The notes beneath the pieces are model-generated. The model was given only the letters and a program-made list of their open reading frames with translations, searched no databases and was not told where the DNA came from. Position numbers and translations under genes: made by a program. A stretch of DNA of 64,000 nucleotides from QPIN01 sp965224575 (GTDB lineage Bacteria; Pseudomonadota; Gammaproteobacteria; Methylococcales; Methylomonadaceae). Shown piece after piece: positions 42,452 to 51,713 of this stretch. The stretch spans positions 2,542,001 to 2,606,000 of the forward strand of contig CBDCZQ010000006.1 in NCBI GenBank assembly GCA_965224575.1, given 5' to 3'. Within the stretch, counting starts at the first letter, position 1. Each line of letters starts with the position of its first letter.

Positions 42452-43891
42452 CTAAGGAGTTAAGCCTTCGCCTAAAGTAACTACTTTAAGTGCATTAGTT
42501 CCACCCTGATTACCTGTTAAGTCACCTTTAGTAATAATAAAAGTGTCGCCTTGTTTTGCTAGTCCACGCCTTTTTAATCTTTCAAGAATCTCTTTATTTA
42601 CATTAGCATGATCCATTGATTCGTGGGTAAAATTAACGGGGAAAACTCCACGATAAATAGTCACTCTGCCTAACGTTTTTTTATGACTGCTAAATGCATA
42701 AATAGGTAGGCCCGAACTCATTCTAGACATCCATAGTGCAGTGGAACCTGATTCTGTTAAGGTAACAAGACCATTAATGTCTGCATGGTTAGCAAGGTAC
42801 ATGGCGGACATGGCAATTGCTTCGTCAGTGCGTGAAAATTGACGATTCATTCGATGTTTTGACTCACGAACACTGCGTTGTTTTTCAGTTTCCTCACAAA
42901 TGTTAGCCATGGCTTTAACTGCTTTAACAGGATATTTTCCTGATGCAGTTTCTGCTGATAGCATTACTGCATCAGTTCCATCATGTACAGCATTAGCAAT
43001 ATCAAATACTTCTGCACGAGTCGGAATCGGGTTTTCTATCATTGATTCCATCATTTGTGTCGCCGTGATTACTGCGCGATTAAGATCTCTTGATCGAGCG
43101 ATTAACTTCTTCTGGACAGCAGGTAAATTAGCATCACCAATTTCAACGCCTAAATCACCACGCGCAACCATCACTACATCAGAGGCAAGAATGATTTCAT
43201 CCATTGCTTCAATAGCTTCAGCACGTTCTACTTTAGAAACGATACCCGCATAACAGCCTTCTGCTTCTAATAAAGCTCTTGCTTCATGTAGATCTTCTGC
43301 ACAACGAGGAAAAGAAACAGCAACAAAGTCAGCATCAATAATGCCGATTGTTTTAATATCTTCTTTATCTTTCTCTGTTAGTGCGGCTGCAGATAAGCCA
43401 CCACCTTTTAAGTTAATACCTTTATTGTTAGATAAATAACCACCAACATGAACAGTACAGTCAATGCGTTTACCATCAGTTTTAACAACATCTAAAACAA
43501 TGCGGCCATCATCCAGTAGCAAACGACTGCCAGGTTTAACTTCTTGAGCTAAAGGTTCATAGGTAATGCCAACTTCTTTGGTATCACCTGCATCAATAGC
43601 AAGATTAATATCTAAAGCAAATGCTTGGCCTTCATCTAACCAGACTTTAGTGTCTTTAAATTTGGCAATACGAATTTTTGGGCCTTGTAAGTCACAAAGA
43701 ATGCCTACTAAACGCCCTGTTTTTTTGCTTAATGCTCTAACAGCAGTTGCTCTATCAATATGATCTTGAGCAACACCATGAGAGAAATTCATGCGGACAA
43801 CATCAATACCCGCTTCGAATAAGGCTTCCAATACGCCCGGCTTGTCAGAAGCCGGGCCTAAAGTTGCCAGAATTTTGGTTCTTCTTAGCAT
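42452..43891 (-). CDS. pyk: Pyruvate kinase
   Basis: Makes pyruvate and ATP from phosphoenolpyruvate and ADP, the last step of glycolysis. At 479 residues it has the normal bacterial length. Motifs: RRTKILATLGPAS, RMNFSHG, GILCDLQGPKIRI (substrate-binding), MVARGDLGVEIG, TATQMMESMIENPIPTRAEV and the C-terminal allosteric domain. The IXGAEKGD-type potassium signature cannot be assigned with confidence. gap lies 9 bp upstream, so these two are cotranscribed; the PfkB-family kinase follows after a hairpin. Confidence 0.97.
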   Translation of the reverse strand: MLRRTKILATLGPASDKPGVLEALFEAGIDVVRMNFSHGVAQDHIDRATAVRALSKKTGRLVGILCDLQGPKIRIAKFKDTKVWLDEGQAFALDINLAIDAGDTKEVGITYEPLAQEVKPGSRLLLDDGRIVLDVVKTDGKRIDCTVHVGGYLSNNKGINLKGGGLSAAALTEKDKEDIKTIGIIDADFVAVSFPRCAEDLHEARALLEAEGCYAGIVSKVERAEAIEAMDEIILASDVVMVARGDLGVEIGDANLPAVQKKLIARSRDLNRAVITATQMMESMIENPIPTRAEVFDIANAVHDGTDAVMLSAETASGKYPVKAVKAMANICEETEKQRSVRESKHRMNRQFSRTDEAIAMSAMYLANHADINGLVTLTESGSTALWMSRMSSGLPIYAFSSHKKTLGRVTIYRGVFPVNFTHESMDHANVNKEILERLKRRGLAKQGDTFIITKGDLTGNQGGTNALKVVTLGEGLTP

Positions 43892-43900
43892 GTTGTTCTA

Positions 43901-44914
43901 TTATTTAGCATTCATTAAAGCAATTGTCGTATCAAGCATACGATTTGAAAAACCCCATTCGTTATCGTACCAAGATAAAACTTTAACTAAACGGCCGTTA
44001 ACGACTTTAGTTAATGATTTATCATAAGTAGATGATGCTGGGTCATGGTTAAAATCAATAGAAACAAGAGGTTTAGTATTTATATTTAAAATACCTTTCA
44101 GCGAACCTTCTGAAGCAGTCGTTAAAATTTCATTGATTTCTTCTACAGAGGTATCACGGCTTGCTGTGAATGTTAAATCAACAACAGATACGTTGATAGT
44201 GGGTACACGCATTGCGAAACCATCCAATTTATCAACTAAAGCAGGAAGGACTAGACCCACAGCTGCTGCAGCACCAGTTTTTGTAGGAATCATAGACTGA
44301 GTAGCAGAACGGGCGCGCAATAAATCTGGGTGGTAAACGTCTGTTAATACTTGATCGTTTGTATAAGCGTGAATTGTTGTCATTAATCCTTGTTCAACAC
44401 CAATAGAGTCTAATAGAGGCTGAACTAGAGGGGCTAAACAGTTAGTAGTACAAGATGCATTTGAAATAACAGAATCAGATGCTTTTAAGGTGTTGTGGTT
44501 GACGCCATAAACGATAGTAGCATCAACATCTGCACCACCTGGAGCAGAGATAACTACTTTTTTTGCGCCAGCAGCAATATGAGCAGACGCTTTTTCTTTG
44601 CTAGCAAAAAAACCAGTACATTCATGTACTACATCAACACCAAGTTCAGCCCACGGAAGTTTTGATGGGTCTCTTTCTGCTAAAACCTTGATTGTGTCAC
44701 CGTTGACAATTAAGTTTCCATCTTTAACACTAACTTCGCCAGGAAATTTGCCATGAGCCGTATCATATTGAGTTAGATGAGCATTAGTTTCTGCGTTACC
44801 AAGGTCATTAATTGCAACGATTTGAATTTCACCAGTACGATTTGATTCATATAATGCACGAAGAACATTACGTCCAATACGCCCATAACCATTGATTGCA
44901 ACTTTAATTGCCAT
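43901..44914 (-). CDS. gap: Glyceraldehyde-3-phosphate dehydrogenase, type I
   Basis: Oxidises glyceraldehyde 3-phosphate with NAD(P)+ and phosphate. From the ATG at 44914 the protein begins AIKVAINGYGRIGRNVLRA, the typical start, and has 337 residues. The catalytic site SNASCTTNCLAPL and the phosphate-binding DLLRARSATQSMIPTKTGAAAA are intact. An N-terminal extension to 44968 would be unusual. It is the first gene of the gap-pyk-pfkB group on the minus strand, with 9 bp to pyk. The 665-bp spacer upstream carries no recognised gene. Confidence 0.97.
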   Translation of the reverse strand: MAIKVAINGYGRIGRNVLRALYESNRTGEIQIVAINDLGNAETNAHLTQYDTAHGKFPGEVSVKDGNLIVNGDTIKVLAERDPSKLPWAELGVDVVHECTGFFASKEKASAHIAAGAKKVVISAPGGADVDATIVYGVNHNTLKASDSVISNASCTTNCLAPLVQPLLDSIGVEQGLMTTIHAYTNDQVLTDVYHPDLLRARSATQSMIPTKTGAAAAVGLVLPALVDKLDGFAMRVPTINVSVVDLTFTASRDTSVEEINEILTTASEGSLKGILNINTKPLVSIDFNHDPASSTYDKSLTKVVNGRLVKVLSWYDNEWGFSNRMLDTTIALMNAK

Positions 44915-45580
44915 GCTTTTTATCTCCAGAGTGAGTTTGAAATTTCGAAAATCTTTATATTGTACCAAGATATTTAACAGAACGTTTGTTTATGTTTGCT
45001 GTGATAAATGATGTTGTGACAAAAGGATAAACAGAACTTGTTTTTCGTGTTGGAAATATTATTAAATTCTTGTTCCTTTTTAATTCGATACAATAAATAT
45101 TTTGGGGGATGAGATGATGAAAAAAAGAAAAATGTTGCGATTGAGTCTGTTAATTTTATAATTTTCAAACAAAGTAGGTGGCTGTTAACTCTGTTTTTAT
45201 CATCTTTCGATATCTAAAAGCTTTAAGTTATTTTAAGCAATTTCCAAATTTTGGAATCAACTTAGGCCTTTCGTTTCAAACTTAATGATTTTTATAGTTA
45301 TAGTAATTAAAGCCTTAAGTTTTTTTATAAAAAAAGAGAGATATTTATGTACAACTGATGAAAGTGTAGTTACGATACTGAATTATTGTTTTGAGAGAAA
45401 CGAAACAATTTTTCTAGATAAATTATTTCTTTATCTACCCTAAAGTTTGAATAAGGAAAAATTTTGATAAAAGGAATATCAATCATTTATTTTAGTGGTT
45501 TATCTAAAGATAATTTGTTGTTTTTAAGAATATAACATAACAATTGTAATAAAGACTATTAATAATCGTGGAGTAACAAT
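44915..45580. other. 665-bp intergenic region, nothing recognised
   Basis: AT-rich spacer between the divergent gap gene and a lipoprotein gene. No reading frame above background, no clear RNA. Promoters for both directions are expected here. Confidence 0.4.
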
Positions 45581-45988
45581 ATGAAAAGTAGATTTTTCTA
45601 TTTCTCTATTGCTGTGAGTTTGGTTGCCGTATCTGGTTGTCAGCAGCAAAATGGAGAAAATTTAACATCAGAAACAAAGCAAAATCGAGTGTCAACCTCA
45701 TCTAAGCAGATGGCTTATATTGATCCGAAAACTGGAGAGTTAACATCAAAGCCAGCTAATGGTGCTGATTTAGATAATAATCGACCCTCATTAACAATAG
45801 AAGATGATCTACCTAAACTAGAAGAAATCACTCATCCTGATGGAATGGTTTCAATGAATTTGAATGGTCGTTTCAGAAGTCACCTTGTAGCGAAAATAGG
45901 TTGTGACGGTAAAATGCAGATGGAACATGAAAGTAATCCAGATTTGGTTGCATCTAAATGTGCTGAGTCACAAGAAGGTGAGAAATGA
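45581..45988 (+). CDS. Small lipoprotein coupled to a metalloprotease
   Basis: 135 residues. Lipoprotein signal with lipobox VSGC (Cys20). The rest contains YIDPKTGELTSKP and a C-terminal block, GMVSMNLNGRFRSHLVAKIGCDGKM, with a final H/C-containing tail. This recalls the short proteins labelled post-PEP-CTERM-1, but I cannot be sure. The ATG follows a weak site in GTGGAG. Its stop overlaps the metalloprotease start as ATGA, so translation is coupled, which suggests it is a partner, inhibitor or chaperone for that protease. Confidence 0.72.
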   Translation: MKSRFFYFSIAVSLVAVSGCQQQNGENLTSETKQNRVSTSSKQMAYIDPKTGELTSKPANGADLDNNRPSLTIEDDLPKLEEITHPDGMVSMNLNGRFRSHLVAKIGCDGKMQMEHESNPDLVASKCAESQEGEK

Positions 45989-47565
45989 AAATTATTAGTC
46001 TTTTAGGGGTAACTGCTGCTATTTTAATTGGTGGGGTTTCTGGTGGAATTTCTGATGCTACTGCAACTACAATTACGATTAACAATGGTAATGATGCAGG
46101 TAAGGGTTTTAACGATACAACACCTGTTGCTCCTGTAGCCGGTAATTCAGGTGCTACCCTTGGCCAGCAAAGGTTGAATGTTGTTCAAGCAGCGGCTGAT
46201 TATTGGGAAACCAAACTTGATAGTAATGTAGAGATTATTGTTGATGCTAAAATGGATGCTCTAGATTGTAATTCAAATGGTGCAGTTTTAGCTTCTGCCG
46301 GGCCAGAGTCTATTCAACGTGATTTTAATTCAGCACCTGTTGCTGATACTTGGTTTCCGGGTGCTCTGGCAAATAGTCTAGCTGAGTCCGACCTTGATCC
46401 TGGAATTTCCGATATTGGAGCAACTTTTAATAGTGCTATTGATAATAATGATGATTGTCTATCTGGTAGAAATTGGTCTTATGTTATTGGTGTTCCTCAA
46501 CCAGCCGGTTCTATCGGGTTATATAATGTTGTTTTGCATGAAATTGGCCATGGGCTTGGATTTATAAGCTTAGTTAGTCAGTCTGGGCAAAGACTTGGGG
46601 GAAAGAATGACCACTATATGCAATTTCTCCATGACCAGAGTACAGGGAAGGACTGGACCGCAATGGATGATAGTGAACGACAAGCATCATCTACAAATAA
46701 CTCCAATTTGGTTTGGACAGGTCAAATGGCTAATGATGAATCTGTATTTTTGGCGAATGGCTTAAACTCAGGGAAGCCACAACTTTATGCACCAACCTCC
46801 TACCAGGGAGGGTCTTCAGTTTCACATTGGGATACAGTTTTGACACCTAACGAGTTGATGGAGCCGGCTGCTACCCTCGTTAATGAAGATTGGTTAACTA
46901 TAAAAGCTTTTTATGACATGGGATGGAAAGGAAATCCATGCTTAAAAACAGCATTGCCAAATAGTAAATGGATAATGTTCAGCCTCGATTGTGTGCCCCC
47001 AACTGGAGAAAATACACTATCTGATCTGTTTGCAGATGAAATTACGGGTGCTTATGATACAGTTTGGCGCGTTTTTTCATATGATTCATCAACGAATTCT
47101 TATAAAAAACTGGTTATAGGTGATGAGTTAGAAATAGGGGGAAGTTACTGGATTATTCAAACGACAGGTGCATCTGTAGTCCTTGATGTTCCTCGTGATA
47201 GTCACCGTACTCCCGTTGTTAATTCAGCAGTTTGTGAGTCTAATCAGGGTTGTTTTGAATATGCCTTAAGTACAGAAAGTGGTTTGAATGATTGGAACAT
47301 GATTGGTAATCCTTTTCTTAAAGTAGTAGCTTTTGATGAAATAAGAATTGTTACTGATAGTGGTACTTGTGCATCAGGATGTGACCTTAATGCAGCAGAA
47401 GATGCAAGTATTGTTGATAATACGCTTTTTTCATACAATTCATCATCAGGTTTATATGATTCAATTGTTAGCGGTGGCACAATACCTGCAAGATCTGGAG
47501 GTTGGTTAGAGACTTTGGATGCTGCGCATGGGAAAAATCCTCGGATACTGGTTCCATATAAATAG
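45985..47565 (+). CDS. Secreted zinc metalloprotease (HEIGHGLGF) with two-part C-terminal module
   Basis: 526 residues. Sec signal (residues 1-28). The catalytic domain covers about residues 30-315, with HEIGHGLGF near residue 185: zinc-binding His and Glu are present, but the third metzincin His (HExxHxxGxxH) is replaced by Ser, so the third ligand must lie elsewhere. SHWDTVLTPNELMEP resembles the Met-turn region. Residues about 320-405 (SKWIMFSLDCVPPTGENT...) and 430-526 (NDWNMIGNPFL...) form a duplicated module that is also present in the protease at 47882. Coupled to the lipoprotein upstream. Confidence 0.8.
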   Translation: MKIISLLGVTAAILIGGVSGGISDATATTITINNGNDAGKGFNDTTPVAPVAGNSGATLGQQRLNVVQAAADYWETKLDSNVEIIVDAKMDALDCNSNGAVLASAGPESIQRDFNSAPVADTWFPGALANSLAESDLDPGISDIGATFNSAIDNNDDCLSGRNWSYVIGVPQPAGSIGLYNVVLHEIGHGLGFISLVSQSGQRLGGKNDHYMQFLHDQSTGKDWTAMDDSERQASSTNNSNLVWTGQMANDESVFLANGLNSGKPQLYAPTSYQGGSSVSHWDTVLTPNELMEPAATLVNEDWLTIKAFYDMGWKGNPCLKTALPNSKWIMFSLDCVPPTGENTLSDLFADEITGAYDTVWRVFSYDSSTNSYKKLVIGDELEIGGSYWIIQTTGASVVLDVPRDSHRTPVVNSAVCESNQGCFEYALSTESGLNDWNMIGNPFLKVVAFDEIRIVTDSGTCASGCDLNAAEDASIVDNTLFSYNSSSGLYDSIVSGGTIPARSGGWLETLDAAHGKNPRILVPYK

Positions 47566-47718
47566 ATTTAAATTAGACGTATTTTATTTATAAATAAAGA
47601 TAAGCTTATTTTCTGCAGCACATGGAAGTGTTGTAGAAGTAAACTAGGTGTATTTTTTCATAATTTATTTAAGGGATAGAAGTTAGATAAACTGTAGCAC
47701 TACTGTTTATATACTTCT

Positions 47719-47787
47719 CACAGTCTCGGATCAGGTTTTATATAGTGAGTTTGGTTTTGCTGATAGATAACCTGATCAGTGACAGTG
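47719..47787. terminator. Large hairpin between the convergent metalloprotease genes
   Basis: The arms 47719-47737 (CACAGTCTCGGATCAGGTT) and 47769-47787 pair with about 16 of 19 bases, with a core of 9 perfect bases GATCAGGTT/AACCTGATC. It lies between two convergent protease genes and likely ends both transcripts. The remainder of the 316-bp spacer holds no gene. Confidence 0.55.
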
Positions 47788-47881
47788 AAGAAGTAACTTA
47801 GTCGATTCCTTGATTTTTATATACTTGATTCGCGAAAGTTAAGCTATTTGTGGCTGTTTTAGTTTCTGAATAATTAATATA

Positions 47882-49489
47882 TTATTGTGTGGTAAGTTCT
47901 GAGGAACTCATTTGTAATCTTAGTGCAAGATTTGGTTTATGTACTAACACCCAAGCTGCATCAAATGGATCCAGGTTTCCAGTTGTAGGGGTTAATGAAT
48001 CATAACTTGTCCCATTAAATGAAAATGCAGTGCTTGACATTGAGCAACTTGTATCTATAGGGGCATCGCAAGCATTGGAATCACCTATAACTGGGTCTGC
48101 ATCAGTTAAATCAAGTAAAGTACCGTCAGAATCAACTAGCTTTAAGGTGTTCCAAGGGGTTGGAAGTCTGAAAGGAGATCCAATCATATTCCATTTTCCA
48201 TTGATGACATCACCCGCAAGTGGAATATCAATATTAGTATTATATTGCCCTTCAATATCAATAGTAGAAGTCGTTAATGATAAAAACCAGTAGCCTGCAC
48301 CTTCTTCTAATTCATCGGTCAAGGTCAGAGCAACATAACTATTAGTAGTGGGCTTGTAGCTCCAGATTTTCCAATTCGTTCCATAGGTTGCCGAATTAAG
48401 GTCGTCTCCAAATTGTCCCTCTACTGTTGCAGGAGTTGAAATGCCGACTTGGCAAGGTAAGGAAATCATTTTCCATTGATTTGCAATAATGGTTGTAGAT
48501 TCTGAGCAAGGCGTATCTGTATTGTAGTGCCAGTTAAAAGAATCATTTAAATAGATTTCTGCAGAGGTGATTCTCAGGTGTGTGCGTGGAGTCATAAATG
48601 TTCCACTAATCTCACATACTGCAAACCCTGTGTGTGTATTGTCAAAACCTAAATTTATGTTACAGTCGGATGCGTCTGTAACTCCACCATATGATAAATT
48701 AATAATATAGTCGTCAGCATTTCCTGCAATTGAATCTAGGCCGCTTCTAGCAAACTGTAGTGTAGCAACATCGTCATGGTTCAGCGTTCGTTGAGCCTGG
48801 TTATTGGATGTTCCTTGCTGCATAACAGATTCTGTATTGGGGGTCGAAAATAAAGCGGATACAGATTTATCACCGTTAGCTACTGAGGTATGGCCTGGGG
48901 GTAGGTCGCTTAGATTAAGTGAATAAGTGGTTGAATCAATAATATTTGCAATACTGAATGGGTTGTTATTAGAGATTCTAAACCAGTGGAGATTTTCATC
49001 ATCTCCTCTATCATCATCTGTTGAGCCGACAAAACTATCAGCTCCTGGGTCTAGGTTATAGATGTTATCTGGACCTTTTGTACTTGAAGTGTAGTTCGTA
49101 TTATTACCTGATATATCGTTTTGAGCTGCCAAGTTAGGATGAGCTAAACCGATACAATGACCCATTTCATGAACTATTACTGATTCTATATCGTAAAAAG
49201 AAGAAACTGGAAGGTTATTCAATAGGTTAGAGGAAGTGGCTTTCTGTTCATTCCAGGTTGCGATTGAATTTTTTGTGGCTTGAGCTAAATTGTTAGTATT
49301 TTGTGATGTAGGTCGTATACAAACTTTAATATTTAAAATTCCTCCAGTGCCTGTATAACCAAAAGGGTGTGTAATAGCATCAATTCTGGCATTATTTGCA
49401 AAAACGAAAGAACCTGCCGAGAGGTTTATAGGAAGTGAGATTAAACTTACTGTTATAAAGAGAAAAAAATTCTTAGTTATTAAGTTCAT
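47882..49489 (-). CDS. Secreted matrixin-like metalloprotease with the same C-terminal module
   Basis: 535 residues with a Sec signal (ending LSAG). The catalytic motif VIVHEMGHCIGLAHPN near residue 107 is a full HExxHxxGxxH metzincin site, so zinc binding is intact. A Met-turn-like SVMQQGTSNNQAQ follows. The C-terminal part (from about residue 335, NQWKMISLPCQV, then GDDLNSATYGTNWKIWSYK and NGKWNMIGSPFRLP) is the same two-part module as in the protease at 45985. The start codon shares one base with the stop of the gene upstream (TAATG), so the two are translationally coupled. Substrate unknown. Confidence 0.85.
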   Translation of the reverse strand: MNLITKNFFLFITVSLISLPINLSAGSFVFANNARIDAITHPFGYTGTGGILNIKVCIRPTSQNTNNLAQATKNSIATWNEQKATSSNLLNNLPVSSFYDIESVIVHEMGHCIGLAHPNLAAQNDISGNNTNYTSSTKGPDNIYNLDPGADSFVGSTDDDRGDDENLHWFRISNNNPFSIANIIDSTTYSLNLSDLPPGHTSVANGDKSVSALFSTPNTESVMQQGTSNNQAQRTLNHDDVATLQFARSGLDSIAGNADDYIINLSYGGVTDASDCNINLGFDNTHTGFAVCEISGTFMTPRTHLRITSAEIYLNDSFNWHYNTDTPCSESTTIIANQWKMISLPCQVGISTPATVEGQFGDDLNSATYGTNWKIWSYKPTTNSYVALTLTDELEEGAGYWFLSLTTSTIDIEGQYNTNIDIPLAGDVINGKWNMIGSPFRLPTPWNTLKLVDSDGTLLDLTDADPVIGDSNACDAPIDTSCSMSSTAFSFNGTSYDSLTPTTGNLDPFDAAWVLVHKPNLALRLQMSSSELTTQ

Positions 49490-50103
49490 TAGTTGCCTCC
49501 TATTGATGTCCAGTTTGATATATCAAGAATTTTTTGTAACATTTCCTTCAAGTTATTCGTATTTTCAAGAATGCTAATTCCTGGGTATTGTTTAGCTATT
49601 GTTGATAAATTCTTTTGAACAATTTTCTTGATCAGGGTGGGTTTTCCTGAAGTCGTTTCATTAGTTTTTGATAGGTCTTGGTATTCGATAATCGTTGTGG
49701 TGCTATCCATCACGGCAAAAACTGTTTTTTCAGTATTTTTAATTTGTTCTTGTTGAGTTTGGTAAAGTGATATTTCTTCTGAAATAGTCTCAGGACTTAA
49801 ACCTTGTGATGAGTTTGTTAGTATGAGTGATTTAAGTTCATGTAAAGCTTCAGCGTTTAATTGGGCTTCACGTATTCCCGCTAGCTTCATAGTAGGAGAA
49901 AACACGGCACGCATCTTTCCATTTGTGAATACTGTGAGTAGAGGTTCGCCTTTAGATTTGGGTAATAACTCATGTTCATAATGATAAGTTATTAGAATAG
50001 TAGGTCTATCTTCAGCATTAGTTGGTGTTGCTAATATGCTTAAGAATAACCCTGTTGCCGCATAAAAAAGTTGAATATATTTTTGTATGTGATCTTTGCT
50101 CAT
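49489..50103 (-). CDS. Exported protein of unknown function, coupled to the metalloprotease
   Basis: 204 residues. A Sec signal peptide covers residues 1-30 (ending PTNA). The mature domain shows ITYHYEHELLPKSKGEPLLTVFTNGKMRA, followed by a helical, glutamine-rich middle and a C-terminal helix. No family is recognised. Because its stop overlaps the start of the matrixin-like protease, a role as propeptide-like inhibitor or partner is plausible, by analogy with the lipoprotein next to the other protease. Confidence 0.7.
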   Translation of the reverse strand: MSKDHIQKYIQLFYAATGLFLSILATPTNAEDRPTILITYHYEHELLPKSKGEPLLTVFTNGKMRAVFSPTMKLAGIREAQLNAEALHELKSLILTNSSQGLSPETISEEISLYQTQQEQIKNTEKTVFAVMDSTTTIIEYQDLSKTNETTSGKPTLIKKIVQKNLSTIAKQYPGISILENTNNLKEMLQKILDISNWTSIGGN

Positions 50104-50312
50104 TGATACTTCCTAAGAAAATGGCATCTACAAAACTTAAATAGTAATAAACTTAACGAGTTCTATAAATTTGAAAATAGTTTTAAGATTGTAAGTTTAG
50201 TAAACCTAAATTTAGGAGTAGGTGAAATCATGAATTATTATTCATAAACGTGATGTTTATCGTGTTTTGTTAAAAACTAAGAAAATGGAGCGATAGCTGA
50301 ATGACTTTTATT

Positions 50313-50366
50313 GGGGCAGGATATTATTGCCCCTAGAAAAAACAGTTTTGCACGTGTTTTCTAGGG
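50313..50366. promoter_or_regulatory. Two overlapping, mutually exclusive hairpins
   Basis: GGGGCA (50313-50318) pairs with TGCCCC (50328-50333). CCCTAGAAAA (50331-50340) pairs with TTTTCTAGGG (50357-50366). The two stems share the bases 50331-50333 and cannot form together. Such a layout is found in attenuators. A third hairpin, AATAGTACG (50410-50418) with CGTACTATT (50443-50451), lies 45 bp further on. The 360-bp spacer holds no gene. Confidence 0.4.
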
Positions 50367-50466
50367 TCAAGGTCAGACTATTTTATTTTGTAGTGATGAG
50401 TCCTGAGATAATAGTACGTCACTGAATTCAATAAAGTAATGGCGTACTATTTTTACTTTTTAATGA

Positions 50467-50910
50467 TTAACGTGAGTCGGGAATATCCAGCGGAGGTGGT
50501 CCACCAAGGTTTCCAGGATAACGTTGATCGGGTGGAACGAAGTAAATTTCAGCATCTTCAATTGGGTAGGAGTTTATAGACTCAACCTCATCTTCTATAG
50601 GGTCTAATTTGGTTTTTTTCTTCTCATTTTTTAAAGGATTTAATTCAGTTTTTTTCTTGATATCAGCAGACTTTTTATCAAGGGTAGGTGAAGAGCTAAG
50701 TTTATCGCTAAACCTTGGGGTGGGTGGACTGTCAGTCTTAGGTGCTGGGATTATGGGGGGAGAGGGTGGGGGTATACGGTTTTTATCGGGGAATTGTTTT
50801 TCTTGTTCGTTCATCGCGCTGGGTAAACTAATATTATCTTCATTGAGATAAAAAAAAAGCATGGCTCCACAAGCAATTAGTATTGCTATGAGAAATATTA
50901 ATTTATTCAT
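50467..50910 (-). CDS. Proline- and lysine-rich membrane-anchored protein
   Basis: 147 residues. A single N-terminal hydrophobic helix (residues 4-21, LIFLIAILIACGAMLFFYL) probably anchors it. The rest is low complexity: PPPSPPIIPAPKTDSPPTPR, then a lysine-rich helical stretch and a final PPDQRYPGNLGGPPPLDIPDSR. The middle contains the imperfect repeat KKKTELNPLKN/KKKTKLDPIED. It could span the periplasm, as proline-rich proteins of the TonB type do, but lacks their conserved end. Function unknown. Ribosome site: GAGGTAG. Confidence 0.62.
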   Translation of the reverse strand: MNKLIFLIAILIACGAMLFFYLNEDNISLPSAMNEQEKQFPDKNRIPPPSPPIIPAPKTDSPPTPRFSDKLSSSPTLDKKSADIKKKTELNPLKNEKKKTKLDPIEDEVESINSYPIEDAEIYFVPPDQRYPGNLGGPPPLDIPDSR

Positions 50911-51482
50911 GACATCTACCTCGAATTTTAGTGTTTTTTCAATGAAGTAAATAATATCATAATAATTGTATTGTTATGGCTATCAATATTTTGGATTTAA
51001 AAAGAGGGTGATTAAAAGTGAAGTAAATGAAAATAGGCTGTCGTTTCTATTGGTAACCTAATGCTGCTTCTGCTAAAAATATTGAGTTAACGATTGAACA
51101 GTTAGACCAATCCAATTCTTTACATTATTTTTCCCAGTTTAAAGAGCTTTAATAGCCCGACTAAATTCTTCACATAAATATATTAGCTATCACAGCTAGA
51201 GTTTAATGATATGAGGGTGGGTTAGGACGAAAAAATAAAGTTATCTTGTTAAAAACTAAGTAAGTGTTTTAAATGTAAAAATTAATCAATATTTTAGGAA
51301 AAATACATAGTTCTATTCTTTGATTGTTGTAGACATTAATGAGGTTATTGACTACAATTATATGCTAAACCTTATTTATGCTAAATGTAAGTAGGTTTTC
51401 TTGGGTAGAAAACAGTATTAAATAGTTTTTATATTATTACCCTTGGAGTTAGAATTAATAATTGATTAGGAGATTTTTCAAA
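50911..51482. other. 570-bp intergenic region with no supported gene
   Basis: Between the divergent proline-rich protein and the short twin-arginine-like peptide. A 31-codon open stretch at 51057-51152 (SAKNIELTIEQLDQ) may be a gene relic, but cannot be assigned. The promoter of the peptide operon must lie here. Confidence 0.4.
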
Positions 51483-51653
51483 GTGAAAGATACAAAGAAT
51501 ACTGAAGAAAACGAGATTGAGAAAAATGCTGACGAAGGTCGGCGTGACGCATTAAAAAAACTTGGAACTTATGCCTTTGCAGCTCCAGTTATGATTAGTA
51601 TGCTGGCATCTAAAAAGGCATCTGCTACATCACCACCACCACCACCACCATAA
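51483..51653 (+). CDS. Short twin-arginine-type peptide ending in a polyproline tail
   Basis: 56 residues from the GTG at 51483, which follows an AGGAG site 10 nt upstream; a TTG at 51462 would extend it by seven. A hydrophilic, Glu/Asn-rich start is followed by GRRDALKKLG, a twin-arginine-like motif, then a hydrophobic stretch (TYAFAAPVMISMLA), ASA, and the end TSPPPPPP. Short proteins of this build occur in many proteobacteria without known function. Here it is the first gene of a group with a methyltransferase, a PqqD-kinase fusion and a nucleotidyltransferase, so it is a candidate for a modified (RiPP-like) precursor peptide. Confidence 0.7.
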   Translation: MKDTKNTEENEIEKNADEGRRDALKKLGTYAFAAPVMISMLASKKASATSPPPPPP

Positions 51654-51713
51654 AATATATAAGACAAGGATTTTCATCCTCAGTTTGACTATTTCAGAAC
51701 TGCTGATGTTTAT

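Noticed and set aside
44974..45168. 64-codon minus-strand frame upstream of gap
   Set aside because: No ribosome site or motif; low-complexity sequence in an AT-rich promoter region.
51057..51152. 31-codon stretch resembling a protein end (SAKNIELTIEQLDQ ... FKEL)
   Set aside because: It begins right after a stop codon, lacks a start and a family match; at best a relic of a lost gene.
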